In this document: positions 1-6,661 of the stretch, in pieces
Layout of the letters: every line of letters begins with the position of its first letter
Position numbering within the stretch: position 1 is the first letter of the stretch
Assembly: GCA_022571535.1 (NCBI GenBank)
Contig: JACZXR010000066.1
Location: 1 to 8,848 of the forward strand
Length of the DNA: 8,848 bases
Reading direction: 5' to 3'
Origin: Deltaproteobacteria bacterium
GTDB lineage: Bacteria; Desulfobacterota; Binatia; UBA9968; CAXXLF01
Program-made: the position numbers and the translations under genes
Notes under the pieces: model-generated
Databases searched by the model: none
The model's input: the letters and a program-made list of their open reading frames with translations, nothing else
What the model was told of the DNA's origin: nothing

Positions 1-149
1 GACGCGCACCAGAAGGGTTCTCAACCCAAACGCCGTCCCGAAGCTGCTCAGGAACTCTAAGCCGGCCTAAAGGCGAGCGACCAGACGACCCGAAAAGGCT
101 CCACACGGACACTGCCATGCCTGCCTGGTACAAGAATCCACGCTTCTGG
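1..149. other. Left-edge segment, not rpoB or rpoC; probably foreign to the operon
   Basis: This stretch lies where the rest of rpoB and then rpoC should be. None of the three minus-strand frames encodes the missing beta C-terminus (for example the ATPVFDGA, GYMYMLKLHHLVDD or FGEMEVWALEAYGAA blocks) or an RpoC N-terminus. By hand count positions 1-180 are about 60% GC, against about 47-53% in the neighbouring 181-300. On the plus strand, frame 1 is open from the window edge to a TAA at 58-60 and would end in a charged peptide (KRRPEAAQEL). That could be the tail of an unrelated gene, but 19 codons cannot establish it. I recognise nothing else here. The likely reading is sequence from another locus joined to the operon. 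Confidence 0.6.
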
Positions 150-224
150 TTAGCCGTTGCTGGCATCCTCGCGCTCGTTATAGGCATCGCTCAAGGCATC
201 GATGAACTCACTAATCTCGGATGA
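117..224 (+). other. Possible start of an unknown small membrane protein, crossing the rpoB break
   Basis: An ATG at 117 opens a 35-codon frame ending in TGA at 222. It begins MPAWYKNPRFW and continues into an uninterrupted hydrophobic stretch (about residues 11-27, rich in Leu, Ala, Val, Ile and Gly) that would make one membrane helix with a positively charged N-terminal flank. The same frame is open back to position 3. No good Shine-Dalgarno sequence precedes the ATG. The 3' part from about 200 onward is simply antisense to rpoB, so if this is a real gene only its N-terminus is present, cut off at the join. Chance coding remains quite possible, because antisense of rpoB codons can look hydrophobic. 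No function is assigned. Confidence 0.2.
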
Positions 225-3200
225 GGCTAAAAACTCCTTGAGATGGCGGCGGATACTATCCACATTCGGCCGGCCGTCGTTTAGCATCTCATCGATTTGT
301 TTGCCCAGGCTCTGCGCTGCCCAGCCGAGATGGGCCTCTAGAATCTGCCCCACATTCATCCGTGAGGGAACACCCAAGGGGTTCAGGACGATGTCCACAG
401 GAGTCCCATCTTCCATATAGGGCATATCCTCTTCTGGCAGGATGCGGGAGAGGACCCCCTTATTGCCGTGCCGACCTGCCATCTTATCTCCAACCTGGAG
501 TTTGCGTTTAATCGCCACAAGAACCTTCACCATCTTGATGACCCCAGGGGGAAGTTCGTCACCACTCTTAAGTTTGTTGATCTTATCTTGGAAAACCACT
601 TTGATGAGATCGACCTGCCCCGTAGTACTCTCGACAATGCGTTTGACCTCGCCATCTACGGACTCATGGTCGACGCGGATCTCTCCCCAATAACTCCTGG
701 GGATATGCTCCAGGTCTTCCTCGGTCATCTCATTCCCTTTATTCAGAAGAACCCTTCCGTTGTCATCTGTGAGGCGCGCAGCCACACTCCGGCCCACCAA
801 AAGTTTCTTGAGGCGCTTCAGGGCTCCCTCGTGGATGATGCGAATCTCATCGTGCTGATCCTTCTTCAATCGACTGATCTCATCATCTTCAATGACTTGG
901 CTACGCTCGTCCTTATCCATTCCCTTCCGTGAGAAGATCCGCACACTGATCGCCGTTCCTTCCACTCCGGGCGGAACTCTGAGAGAGGTATCGCGTACCT
1001 CGCCGGCCTTCTCCCCAAAGATGGCCCGCAAGAGCTTTTCCTCGGGGGAAAGCTGTGTTTCCCCCTTCGGGGTAATTTTACCAACCAGAATGGTCCCGGG
1101 CATCACTTCTGCTCCAATACGGACGATGCCGCTATCATCGAGATCCTTTAGCGACTCATCACCAACATTGGGAATATCCCGGGTAATTTCCTCCGGACCA
1201 AGCTTGGTATCCCGAGAAATACATTCAAATTCATCGATATGCACCGAGGTATAGATATCTTCTTTAGCGATTCGCTCGCTGATGAGAATCGAGTCCTCAA
1301 AGTTATACCCCCCCCAGGGTAGGAGGGCGACCAAGACATTACGACCCAGGGCAAGTTCTCCTGTCTCTGTTGACGGACCATCCGCGATGGCTTCACCGGC
1401 CTTCACGTGATCTCCGAGAACCACAATGGGTATCTGGTTGATGCAGGTATTCTGATTGGAACGCTGGAATTTCACCAGGTTATAGATATCCACACCTGTG
1501 TCTCGATGAGATCCAGAAGGGCGATCTGCCTTGAGGACAATTCGAGTTGAGTCCACGCTCTCCACAACCCCATCACGTCTGGCAAGGACCATCGCCCCCG
1601 AGTCACGTGCCACAATGCTCTCCATCCCGGTCCCGACCAAAGGGGCTTCGGTACGCAACAGCGGGACTGCCTGACGCTGCATGTTGGAACCCATGAGAGC
1701 CCGGTTGGCATCGTCATTTTCCAGGAATGGAATAAGGGAGGCAGCAACGCTCACCAACTGATTCGGAGAGACATCCATGAAGGTCACTTCTTTGGGCTCC
1801 GCCATCACAAACTCACCGCCTTTTCGTGCGGAGACACGTCCTAATGTAAAGTGTCCCCGGCTATCGATCGGAGCGTTGGCCTGGGCAATTACCTGATCCT
1901 CCTCATCGAGAGCGGACAAATACCGAATACGGTCCGTCACTCGCCCCTTCTCCACCTCCCGGTACGGCGTCTCAATGAAACCATACTCGTTAACCCTCGC
2001 ATAGGTGGAGAGAGAGGCAATGAGGCCAATATTGGGGCCCTCTGGAGTCTCGATGGGACAGACCCGGCCATAGTGGGTAGGATGCACATCGCGGACCTCG
2101 AAACCAGCTCGTTCTCGCGTAAGCCCTCCAGGCCCCAGGGCCGAAAGACGCCGCTTATGAGTAATCTCGGATAGGGGATTGGTTTGGTCCAGGAACTGGG
2201 AGAGCTGGCTGGATCCAAAGAACTCTTTCAAGGCTGCAGAGACGGGTTTATAGTTGATCAGTTCCTGAGGCATCAGGGCATCAATGTCCTGAAGGCTCAT
2301 CTTTTCTTTGATGGCCCGTTCCATACGTACCAATCCCATACGAAAGTGATTTTCCACCAACTCCCCCACCGGTCGAACCCGGCGATTACCGAGATGATCG
2401 ATATCGTCCACAAATCCATTTCCGTTCCTCAGTTCAACGAGATATCGAACCACTTCGAGGATATCCTCTTTGCGCAGCGTTCCATGATCCAGGGGCACGT
2501 TGAGTTTGAGCCGGTGATTCAGCTTCAGCCTCCCTACCTTGGATAGATCATAGCGATCAGGATTGAAAAAGAGATTGTTGAAGAAGGTCGTGGCAGTGTC
2601 CAGGGTTGGCGGGTCTCCTGGACGCATCCTACGATAGATCTCCAAAAGGGCTTCCTTAGGAGAATGAACCTTGTCCTGAAGAAGGGTATCGCGCAGATAA
2701 GGACCCACCGACGAGTTCACTAGAAAGAGAACCTCGATCTCGGTAATCCCTCTATCCCTGATTTGATCCAGCCTTTCCTGGGTGATCTCCTGGTTACATT
2801 CCAAAATAACCTCTCGGGTTTCAGGATCCACAATGTCGTGGGCGACAATCCGCCCAATGACATCCTCCCATACAATCGGGACATGCTTGATTCGCGAGGC
2901 CTCCATCTGACGAACCTGAGCCCGGGTCAACCTCTTGCCCTCTCGAGCGATCAACTCGTTGGTCTTGGGGTCCCGTATGTCGTGGCTAGTCTTGAGCCCC
3001 AGGATCTTATCAGGCTTAAAAACCAACAAGGGCTTGCGCCCCTCAAAGACAATAGTATCGCTGCTGTAGAAATAATTGAGCAGGTCTTCCGTGGTCATAC
3101 CCAAGGCACGCAGCAACACCGTGATATGAAATTTCCGTCTCCGGTCGATGCGGACGTACAGGATATCTCTCGGATCAAATTCAAAATCGAGCCAGGAACC

Positions 3201-3758
3201 ACGATATGGAATCACCCGAGCCGAGTACAGGAGCTTGCCGCTTGCATGGGTCTTTCCCTTGTCGTGCTCTAAAAACACTCCCGGGGAGCGGTGGAGCTGG
3301 CTGACGATTACGCGTTCCGTCCCGTTAATCATAAATGTACCATTCCTGGTCATCAACGGGACCTCACCAAAATAGACCTCCTGCTCCTTAACGTTCCGGA
3401 TACTTCGGTTACCGGAATGGGGATCCACGTCCCACAGCACCATCTGAACAGTTACTTTTAGCGGTGCCCCATAGGTCATGCCCCTCTGATAACACTCCAC
3501 CACGTCGTACTTCGGCTCGCCGAGGATATAGCTGACGAACTCCAATGACGAAGTCTCCTTAAAGTCCTTGATGGGGAAAACCGATCTAAAGACTCCGTGA
3601 AGCCCGATGTTCTGTCGTTGGTCAGGGGCGATGTCCCTTTGCAGGAAAAGGGCGTAGGAGTTCTTTTGAATTTCGATCAGGTAAGGAAGGTCGATGATCT
3701 TCTTTATCCTGCCAAAATTGCGTCGAAACCTTAGATTATTAGCCACATGAACGGCCAT
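150..3758 (-). CDS. rpoB: DNA-directed RNA polymerase subunit beta, C-terminally truncated
   Basis: Beta is the second-largest RNA polymerase subunit and with beta' forms the catalytic centre. The ATG at 3758 follows a strong GAGGAG ribosome site (3764-3769) at 5 nt spacing. Recognisable along the 1202 residues are the N-terminal protrusion (FGRIKKIIDLPYLIEIQ), the fork and rifampicin pocket (FGSSQLSQFLDQTNPLSEITHKRR, about residues 514-536, equal to E. coli numbering plus 8), a lineage insertion at about 950-1065, GDKMAGRHGNKG around 1096-1101 and RMNVGQILEAHLG around 1134-1145. The rifampicin contacts Q, D, H, R and S are all present, so the enzyme should be drug-sensitive. The frame ends in ALSDAYNEREDASNG and TAA. 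About 150-180 residues are missing, including the region holding the catalytic-site histidine (E. coli H1237), the switch/clamp segments and the beta' interface. As written the product should not be functional. The gene itself is certain; the 3' end is suspect. Confidence 0.97.
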   Translation of the reverse strand: MAVHVANNLRFRRNFGRIKKIIDLPYLIEIQKNSYALFLQRDIAPDQRQNIGLHGVFRSVFPIKDFKETSSLEFVSYILGEPKYDVVECYQRGMTYGAPLKVTVQMVLWDVDPHSGNRSIRNVKEQEVYFGEVPLMTRNGTFMINGTERVIVSQLHRSPGVFLEHDKGKTHASGKLLYSARVIPYRGSWLDFEFDPRDILYVRIDRRRKFHITVLLRALGMTTEDLLNYFYSSDTIVFEGRKPLLVFKPDKILGLKTSHDIRDPKTNELIAREGKRLTRAQVRQMEASRIKHVPIVWEDVIGRIVAHDIVDPETREVILECNQEITQERLDQIRDRGITEIEVLFLVNSSVGPYLRDTLLQDKVHSPKEALLEIYRRMRPGDPPTLDTATTFFNNLFFNPDRYDLSKVGRLKLNHRLKLNVPLDHGTLRKEDILEVVRYLVELRNGNGFVDDIDHLGNRRVRPVGELVENHFRMGLVRMERAIKEKMSLQDIDALMPQELINYKPVSAALKEFFGSSQLSQFLDQTNPLSEITHKRRLSALGPGGLTRERAGFEVRDVHPTHYGRVCPIETPEGPNIGLIASLSTYARVNEYGFIETPYREVEKGRVTDRIRYLSALDEEDQVIAQANAPIDSRGHFTLGRVSARKGGEFVMAEPKEVTFMDVSPNQLVSVAASLIPFLENDDANRALMGSNMQRQAVPLLRTEAPLVGTGMESIVARDSGAMVLARRDGVVESVDSTRIVLKADRPSGSHRDTGVDIYNLVKFQRSNQNTCINQIPIVVLGDHVKAGEAIADGPSTETGELALGRNVLVALLPWGGYNFEDSILISERIAKEDIYTSVHIDEFECISRDTKLGPEEITRDIPNVGDESLKDLDDSGIVRIGAEVMPGTILVGKITPKGETQLSPEEKLLRAIFGEKAGEVRDTSLRVPPGVEGTAISVRIFSRKGMDKDERSQVIEDDEISRLKKDQHDEIRIIHEGALKRLKKLLVGRSVAARLTDDNGRVLLNKGNEMTEEDLEHIPRSYWGEIRVDHESVDGEVKRIVESTTGQVDLIKVVFQDKINKLKSGDELPPGVIKMVKVLVAIKRKLQVGDKMAGRHGNKGVLSRILPEEDMPYMEDGTPVDIVLNPLGVPSRMNVGQILEAHLGWAAQSLGKQIDEMLNDGRPNVDSIRRHLKEFLASSEISEFIDALSDAYNEREDASNG

Positions 3759-3790
3759 GGTGTCTCCTCTTTTTTGTCATGAAGCTTTCA

Positions 3791-3817
3791 GCGATCAACT
3801 TTGGGCCTGTTGATTGC
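3791..3817 (-). promoter_or_regulatory. Hairpin in the rplL-rpoB gap
   Basis: The 80-nt gap between rplL and rpoB contains a perfect 6-bp inverted repeat (ATCAAC at 3794-3799, GTTGAT at 3809-3814) with a 9-nt loop, extendable by two more GC pairs past one mismatch. There is no U-run after it on the operon strand, so it is not a classical terminator. In E. coli the equivalent gap carries a partial terminator and an RNase III site that lower rpoB output relative to rplL; a similar role here is inference from position only. Confidence 0.35.
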
Positions 3818-3838
3818 AAGCGTTTAGCCACCAACAAC

Positions 3839-4216
3839 CTATTTAATCTCGACCTTGCCCCCAGCCTCTTCAATCTTTTTCTTGACCGCCTCTGCGTCAG
3901 CCTTGGAAACGCCTTCCTTCACCGCTTTGGGCACCCCTTCCACTAGGTCCTTCGCCTCTTTCAGGCCCAAAGTGGTCAGTTCACGAACAGCCTTAATGAC
4001 TTGGATCTTCTTTTCCCCGGCATCGGTGATGATTGCGTCAAATTCCGTCTTCTCCTCCTCGGCACTGGGTGCGCTCTCCTGTGCTCCCACAACGGCCACC
4101 GGTGCTGCCGCGCTCACCCCCAACTCTTCCTCCAACTCCTTGACCAGGGATGCAGCCTCCATTAGCGTCATGCTTTTAATAAAGTCTTTCACCTGCTCCC
4201 GCGTCACGTTTTCCAT
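3839..4216 (-). CDS. rplL: 50S ribosomal protein L7/L12
   Basis: L7/L12 is the multicopy acidic stalk protein that binds L10 through its N-terminus and recruits translational GTPases through its C-terminal domain. The 125-residue product has the expected three parts: a helical dimerisation domain (1-32, TREQVKDFIKSMTLMEAASLVKELEEELG), an Ala/Pro/Glu-rich flexible hinge (about 35-55) and the compact C-terminal domain (about 56-125) with the factor-binding helix GLKEAKDLVEGVPKAVKEG. Length is typical. The ATG at 4216 gives the canonical MENVTREQVK start. It is preceded at only 4 nt by a run of six G (4221-4226), itself preceded by seven A, an unusual ribosome site. It lies downstream of rplJ, the gene for its binding partner, and upstream of rpoB. 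Confidence 0.98.
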   Translation of the reverse strand: MENVTREQVKDFIKSMTLMEAASLVKELEEELGVSAAAPVAVVGAQESAPSAEEEKTEFDAIITDAGEKKIQVIKAVRELTTLGLKEAKDLVEGVPKAVKEGVSKADAEAVKKKIEEAGGKVEIK

Positions 4217-4246
4217 GGAACCCCCCTTTTTTTGTAAATTAGTTTT

Positions 4247-4300
4247 CAGCTACGAACTCTTGGCTTAGTTGCCTCAGATCATATCTTGAGTTAATAGCTG
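4247..4300 (-). promoter_or_regulatory. Long-armed inverted repeat in the rplJ-rplL gap
   Basis: The 103-nt gap holds two 13-nt arms (4247-4259 and 4288-4300) that pair at 11 of 13 positions: a 6-bp outer stem (CAGCTA/TAGCTG), a 2x2 internal mismatch and a 5-bp inner stem (AACTC/GAGTT). The 28-nt interior contains two further short self-complementary pieces (GGC...GCC and GAT...ATC), so the whole may fold as a branched element. It ends about 30 nt before the rplL start codon. I infer an RNA structure in the transcript, possibly tuning rplL translation or acting as a processing site; no known family is claimed. Confidence 0.4.
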
Positions 4301-4319
4301 GTCGCTGACTACTGAGTAT

Positions 4320-4844
4320 CTACTGAGATGCTGCTTTTCCCTTACGTAGCATCTCAATTAGGCGAACCACCCTCGCCCCTGGCTCCTGGATCAGCCGCAG
4401 GAGATGTCCTGCCGATAGCTGCATGATAGAGAGCAGCTTGGCCTGGAGCTCGGTCCGACTTGGCAATTTTGCCAGGTCCTTGACCTTCATCTGATCCAAG
4501 AACTCCCCCTCCAGGAATCCTCCCTTTATCCTCAACCGATCGTTTTGCTCGGAAAACTTGATCAGGGCCTTTGACAGCGTCACCGGATCCTCGTAGGCAA
4601 AGACCCATCCATTGGGACCTGTTAATAGGTGATCAAAGGAACTATACGGTGTATCCTTGAGGGCCCTCCGCACCAAGGTGTTTTTGATTACCTTATATTC
4701 TCCAGATGCCTTTTGAATCTCGCGGCGGAGCTGAGTCATTTGGGCTACAGTGAGGCCCTTGTACTCTGTCACAATGGCCATCCTGGCTGTTTTGAGCTTA
4801 TCCTGGACCTGACTCACCTGCTCTGCTTTTATCTCTCGATTCAA
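4320..4844 (-). CDS. rplJ: 50S ribosomal protein L10, TTG start
   Basis: L10 anchors the L7/L12 dimers to 23S rRNA at the base of the stalk and in many bacteria represses its own operon. The 174-residue length is normal. Family features seen are the N-terminal YKGLTVAQMTQLRREI region (28-43), the RNA-binding YKVIKNTLVRRAL block (50-62), GGFLEG (108-113) and the C-terminal helical L12-binding tail (about 138-170). The start is TTG (plus-strand CAA at 4842-4844): it lies 9 nt after a clear GGAGG (4854-4858), and the only nearby ATG is at codon 22, which would remove conserved sequence. The gap from rplA is only 27 nt, too short for the structured L10-binding leader found in E. coli or Bacillus. 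Confidence 0.97.
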   Translation of the reverse strand: MNREIKAEQVSQVQDKLKTARMAIVTEYKGLTVAQMTQLRREIQKASGEYKVIKNTLVRRALKDTPYSSFDHLLTGPNGWVFAYEDPVTLSKALIKFSEQNDRLRIKGGFLEGEFLDQMKVKDLAKLPSRTELQAKLLSIMQLSAGHLLRLIQEPGARVVRLIEMLRKGKAASQ

Positions 4845-4853
4845 AGTAAGGAA

Positions 4854-4858
4854 CCTCC
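4854..4858 (-). promoter_or_regulatory. Ribosome binding site fixing the TTG start of rplJ
   Basis: GGAGG on the operon strand, 9 nt before the TTG at 4844-4842. It decides the start, because no ATG or GTG sits in frame near the conserved N-terminus. Confidence 0.8.
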
Positions 4859-4871
4859 AAGTCCCTATTAT

Positions 4872-5576
4872 CTATGTTGCCATCGTCCTCAATTGAGACG
4901 GATCTACCTTGATTCCCGGCCCCATAGTTGTGCAAAGGGCCACACCGCGGATATAGTTGCCCTTTGCCGAGGCAGGTTTCGACCGCACCAGGGTGGCCAA
5001 AACAGCACTAGCATTTTCAAAGAGACGATCCTGATTAAAGGAAACCTTACCGATGGGCAAATGGATGATCCCGGCCTTGTCAACCCTAAACTCAAGCTTA
5101 CCCGCCTTAATCTCTCGAACTGCCCTACCAATTTCAGCTGTGACTGTCCCAACCTTCGGATTGGGCATCAGACCCCTCGGCCCCAGAATCTTTCCGATTT
5201 TTCCTACCGCCCCCATCATGTCTGGGGTCGCAACGACCTTGTCGAAGTCGAGCCACCCTTCTCTGATCTTCTTGATGAGATCTTCGCCCCCGACGACGTC
5301 TGCCCCCGCCCCCTGGGCCTCCTTCTCCTTCTCGCCCTTAGCAAAGGCCAGAACTCGAACCGTCTTCCCTGTGCCGTGGGGAAGCACTACTGCCCCGCGA
5401 ACGTTTTGGTCCGCCTGCCTGGGATCCACCCCTAACCGCACGGCCAATTCCACGGTTTCGTCAAATTTTGCCGGCGCGGCCTCCTTCACCAGCTGAACTC
5501 CCTCTTGCAAGTTGTACTTGCGGTTCCGATCTACCTTACCTACGGCGTCACGATAGGATTTGCCTCTGCCTTTCAT
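4872..5576 (-). CDS. rplA: 50S ribosomal protein L1
   Basis: L1 forms the mobile L1 stalk at the E-site and moves deacylated tRNA; in many bacteria it also represses the rplK-rplA mRNA. At 234 residues it is full length. The signature LGPRGLMPNPKVGTVT (131-146) and the C-terminal TMGPGIKVD (217-225) are intact. The N-terminal YNLQEGVQLVKEAAPAKFDETVELAVRLGVDPRQADQNVRG region reads as domain I and the middle (about 65-160) as domain II. The ATG at 5576 follows GGAGG (5581-5585) at 4 nt. The gene begins 18 nt after rplK ends, and the two are almost certainly co-transcribed and co-regulated. Confidence 0.98.
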   Translation of the reverse strand: MKGRGKSYRDAVGKVDRNRKYNLQEGVQLVKEAAPAKFDETVELAVRLGVDPRQADQNVRGAVVLPHGTGKTVRVLAFAKGEKEKEAQGAGADVVGGEDLIKKIREGWLDFDKVVATPDMMGAVGKIGKILGPRGLMPNPKVGTVTAEIGRAVREIKAGKLEFRVDKAGIIHLPIGKVSFNQDRLFENASAVLATLVRSKPASAKGNYIRGVALCTTMGPGIKVDPSQLRTMAT

Positions 5577-5594
5577 GGTGCCTCCGCTGGTTCT

Positions 5595-6020
5595 CTATTC
5601 CACAATTTCTAAACCCAAGCTTCTGGCCGTCCCCTCCACGGTCTTCTCTGCGGCCTCCAAGTTATTAGCATTCAAGTCGCTCAACTTGCTCTGCGCGACT
5701 TGTCGGATTTGTTCCCGGGTGACTTTTCCCACCTTAACCTTTCCGGGCTCCGCCGATCCTTTTTCAATTCCCGCCGCCTTCTTCAGCAAAACTGAGGCAG
5801 GAGATGTCTTGGTCACAAAGGTAAATGAACGATCCGCATAAACTGTCACCACGACCGGGATGATCATTCCTGGTTGCGATTGGGTGGCAGCATTAAAGGC
5901 CTTGCAAAATTCCATGATATTAACACCGCGCTGACCCAATGCAGGCCCAACGGGAGGACTGGGGTTCGCCTGACCTCCTGGTATCTGTAGTTTGATCTCA
6001 CCGATAACTTTTTTAGCCAT
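5595..6020 (-). CDS. rplK: 50S ribosomal protein L11
   Basis: L11 binds the GTPase-associated region of 23S rRNA, takes part in factor-dependent GTP hydrolysis and is needed for stringent-factor sensing of uncharged tRNA. The 141-residue protein has the N-terminal motif PPVGPALGQRGVNIMEFCKAFN (22-43), with the linker prolines associated with thiostrepton binding, and a C-terminal rRNA-binding domain (about 72-141; KVGKVTREQIRQVAQSK). The ATG at 6020 gives the usual MAKKV start, yet no recognisable Shine-Dalgarno precedes it. The upstream gap of 89 nt instead contains an inverted-repeat structure, so initiation may rely on RNA structure or coupling. Confidence 0.98.
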   Translation of the reverse strand: MAKKVIGEIKLQIPGGQANPSPPVGPALGQRGVNIMEFCKAFNAATQSQPGMIIPVVVTVYADRSFTFVTKTSPASVLLKKAAGIEKGSAEPGKVKVGKVTREQIRQVAQSKLSDLNANNLEAAEKTVEGTARSLGLEIVE

Positions 6021-6061
6021 AAGCCGGATTAGACCCGCGAGTTGTTAAAACCGTTTGAGCA

Positions 6062-6102
6062 GTTCAAGTCGTTGAACGGGTCCGTCGACTTGAACGTTTT
6101 TT
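6062..6102. promoter_or_regulatory. Strong hairpin with alternative pairings in the nusG-rplK gap
   Basis: A perfect 10-bp inverted repeat (6062-6071 and 6086-6095; GTTCAAGTCG/CGACTTGAAC) encloses a smaller ACG/CGT stem with a 4-nt one-sided bulge. A competing 6-bp hairpin, GTTCAA-GTCG-TTGAAC (6062-6077), uses the same left arm. On the plus strand the long stem is followed by G and six T (6096-6102), which looks like a weak intrinsic terminator for antisense transcripts. On the operon strand there is no following U-run. It lies 41 nt before the rplK start, where L1 commonly binds to repress rplK-rplA, so an L1 target is a reasonable inference; I did not match it to a consensus. Confidence 0.5.
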
Positions 6103-6109
6103 ATCTTTG

Positions 6110-6640
6110 TCAACTGCGTTCCACCTGAACAAAATCTAACTCCACCGGCGTGGCACGACCGAATATGCTGATCAAAACGCGTAGCTTGCCCTTCTCCGGC
6201 CGTACCTCGTCCACCACTCCGTTAAAATCTGAGAAGGGCCCATCAATGACCTTAATATTCTCCCCAGCGGAGAAAATGACCCGGGGCCTCGGCTTGATTG
6301 CCCCTTCTTCCATCTGCTTGGTAATCTCTTTAATCTCATCGTCACTGACGGTAGGAGGATGCGTGCCCCCTCCTACAAATCCCGTCACCTTAGGGGTCCC
6401 CTTGACGATATGCCAAGTCTCTTCGTTTAACTCTATCTGTGCAAGGATATAACCAGGAAAGAATTTTCTGGACGAAGTCTTCTTTTTCCCCTTGACTAAC
6501 TCCACCACTTTCTCCGCTGGAACTAGGATCTCACCGAAGAGGTCCTGTTTACCTAGGACCTTGATCCTATCCTCCAAAGCGGCCTTGGCCTTATACTCAA
6601 AACCTGAAAACGTATGCACCACATACCAATTTTTCGCCAT
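6110..6640 (-). CDS. nusG: Transcription termination/antitermination protein NusG
   Basis: NusG binds RNA polymerase across the main channel, suppresses or promotes pausing, and links polymerase to Rho or to ribosomal protein S10. The 176-residue protein has an N-terminal NGN domain (about 4-110) with WYVVHTFSGFE at 5-15 and FPGYILAQIEL at 61-71, then a KOW domain (about 122-176) with VIDGPFSDFNGVVDEV at 131-146. Length is normal, with no insertion. The ATG at 6640 is 21 nt after secE. The only ribosome-site-like sequence is a weak GGACAGG, and a small perfect inverted repeat lies right against the start codon. Confidence 0.98.
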   Translation of the reverse strand: MAKNWYVVHTFSGFEYKAKAALEDRIKVLGKQDLFGEILVPAEKVVELVKGKKKTSSRKFFPGYILAQIELNEETWHIVKGTPKVTGFVGGGTHPPTVSDDEIKEITKQMEEGAIKPRPRVIFSAGENIKVIDGPFSDFNGVVDEVRPEKGKLRVLISIFGRATPVELDFVQVERS

Positions 6641-6654
6641 ACAGGAAAACCTGT
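6641..6654 (-). repeat. Perfect short inverted repeat abutting the nusG start
   Basis: On the operon strand the sequence reads ACAGG-TTTT-CCTGT directly before the ATG: a 5-bp stem with a 4-nt loop filling most of the 21-nt secE-nusG gap. Its left arm overlaps the only candidate ribosome site (GGACAGG), so the fold could dampen nusG initiation. The stem is short, so chance is possible. Confidence 0.35.
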
Positions 6655-6661
6655 CCAGAAG

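Noticed and set aside
150..224. A simple frameshift as the reason for the short rpoB
   Set aside because: I read all three minus-strand frames from 224 down to 1, and none resumes the conserved beta sequence.
2120..2225. Rifampicin-resistance changes in rpoB
   Set aside because: The resistance-determining positions carry the sensitive residues; the two differences from E. coli (Leu for Met515, Thr for Asn518) are conservative natural variation.
2763..3272. Plus-strand open frames opposite rpoB, here and at several other places in rpoB
   Set aside because: They are shadow frames of the conserved beta subunit without family features.
4309..4327. Direct repeat CTACTGAG (two copies 11 nt apart) at the rplJ stop
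   Set aside because: Only 8 exact bases; probably a small local duplication with no evident role.
4629..5435. Long plus-strand open frame (268 codons) opposite rplJ and rplA
   Set aside because: It spans the antisense of two certain ribosomal protein genes and their gap, resembles no family, and is explained by the codon bias of the sense genes.
6088..6118. TTGACA at the nusG stop codon as a -35 promoter element for rplK
   Set aside because: No acceptable -10 element lies 16-18 nt downstream on the operon strand; that position falls inside the hairpin arm.
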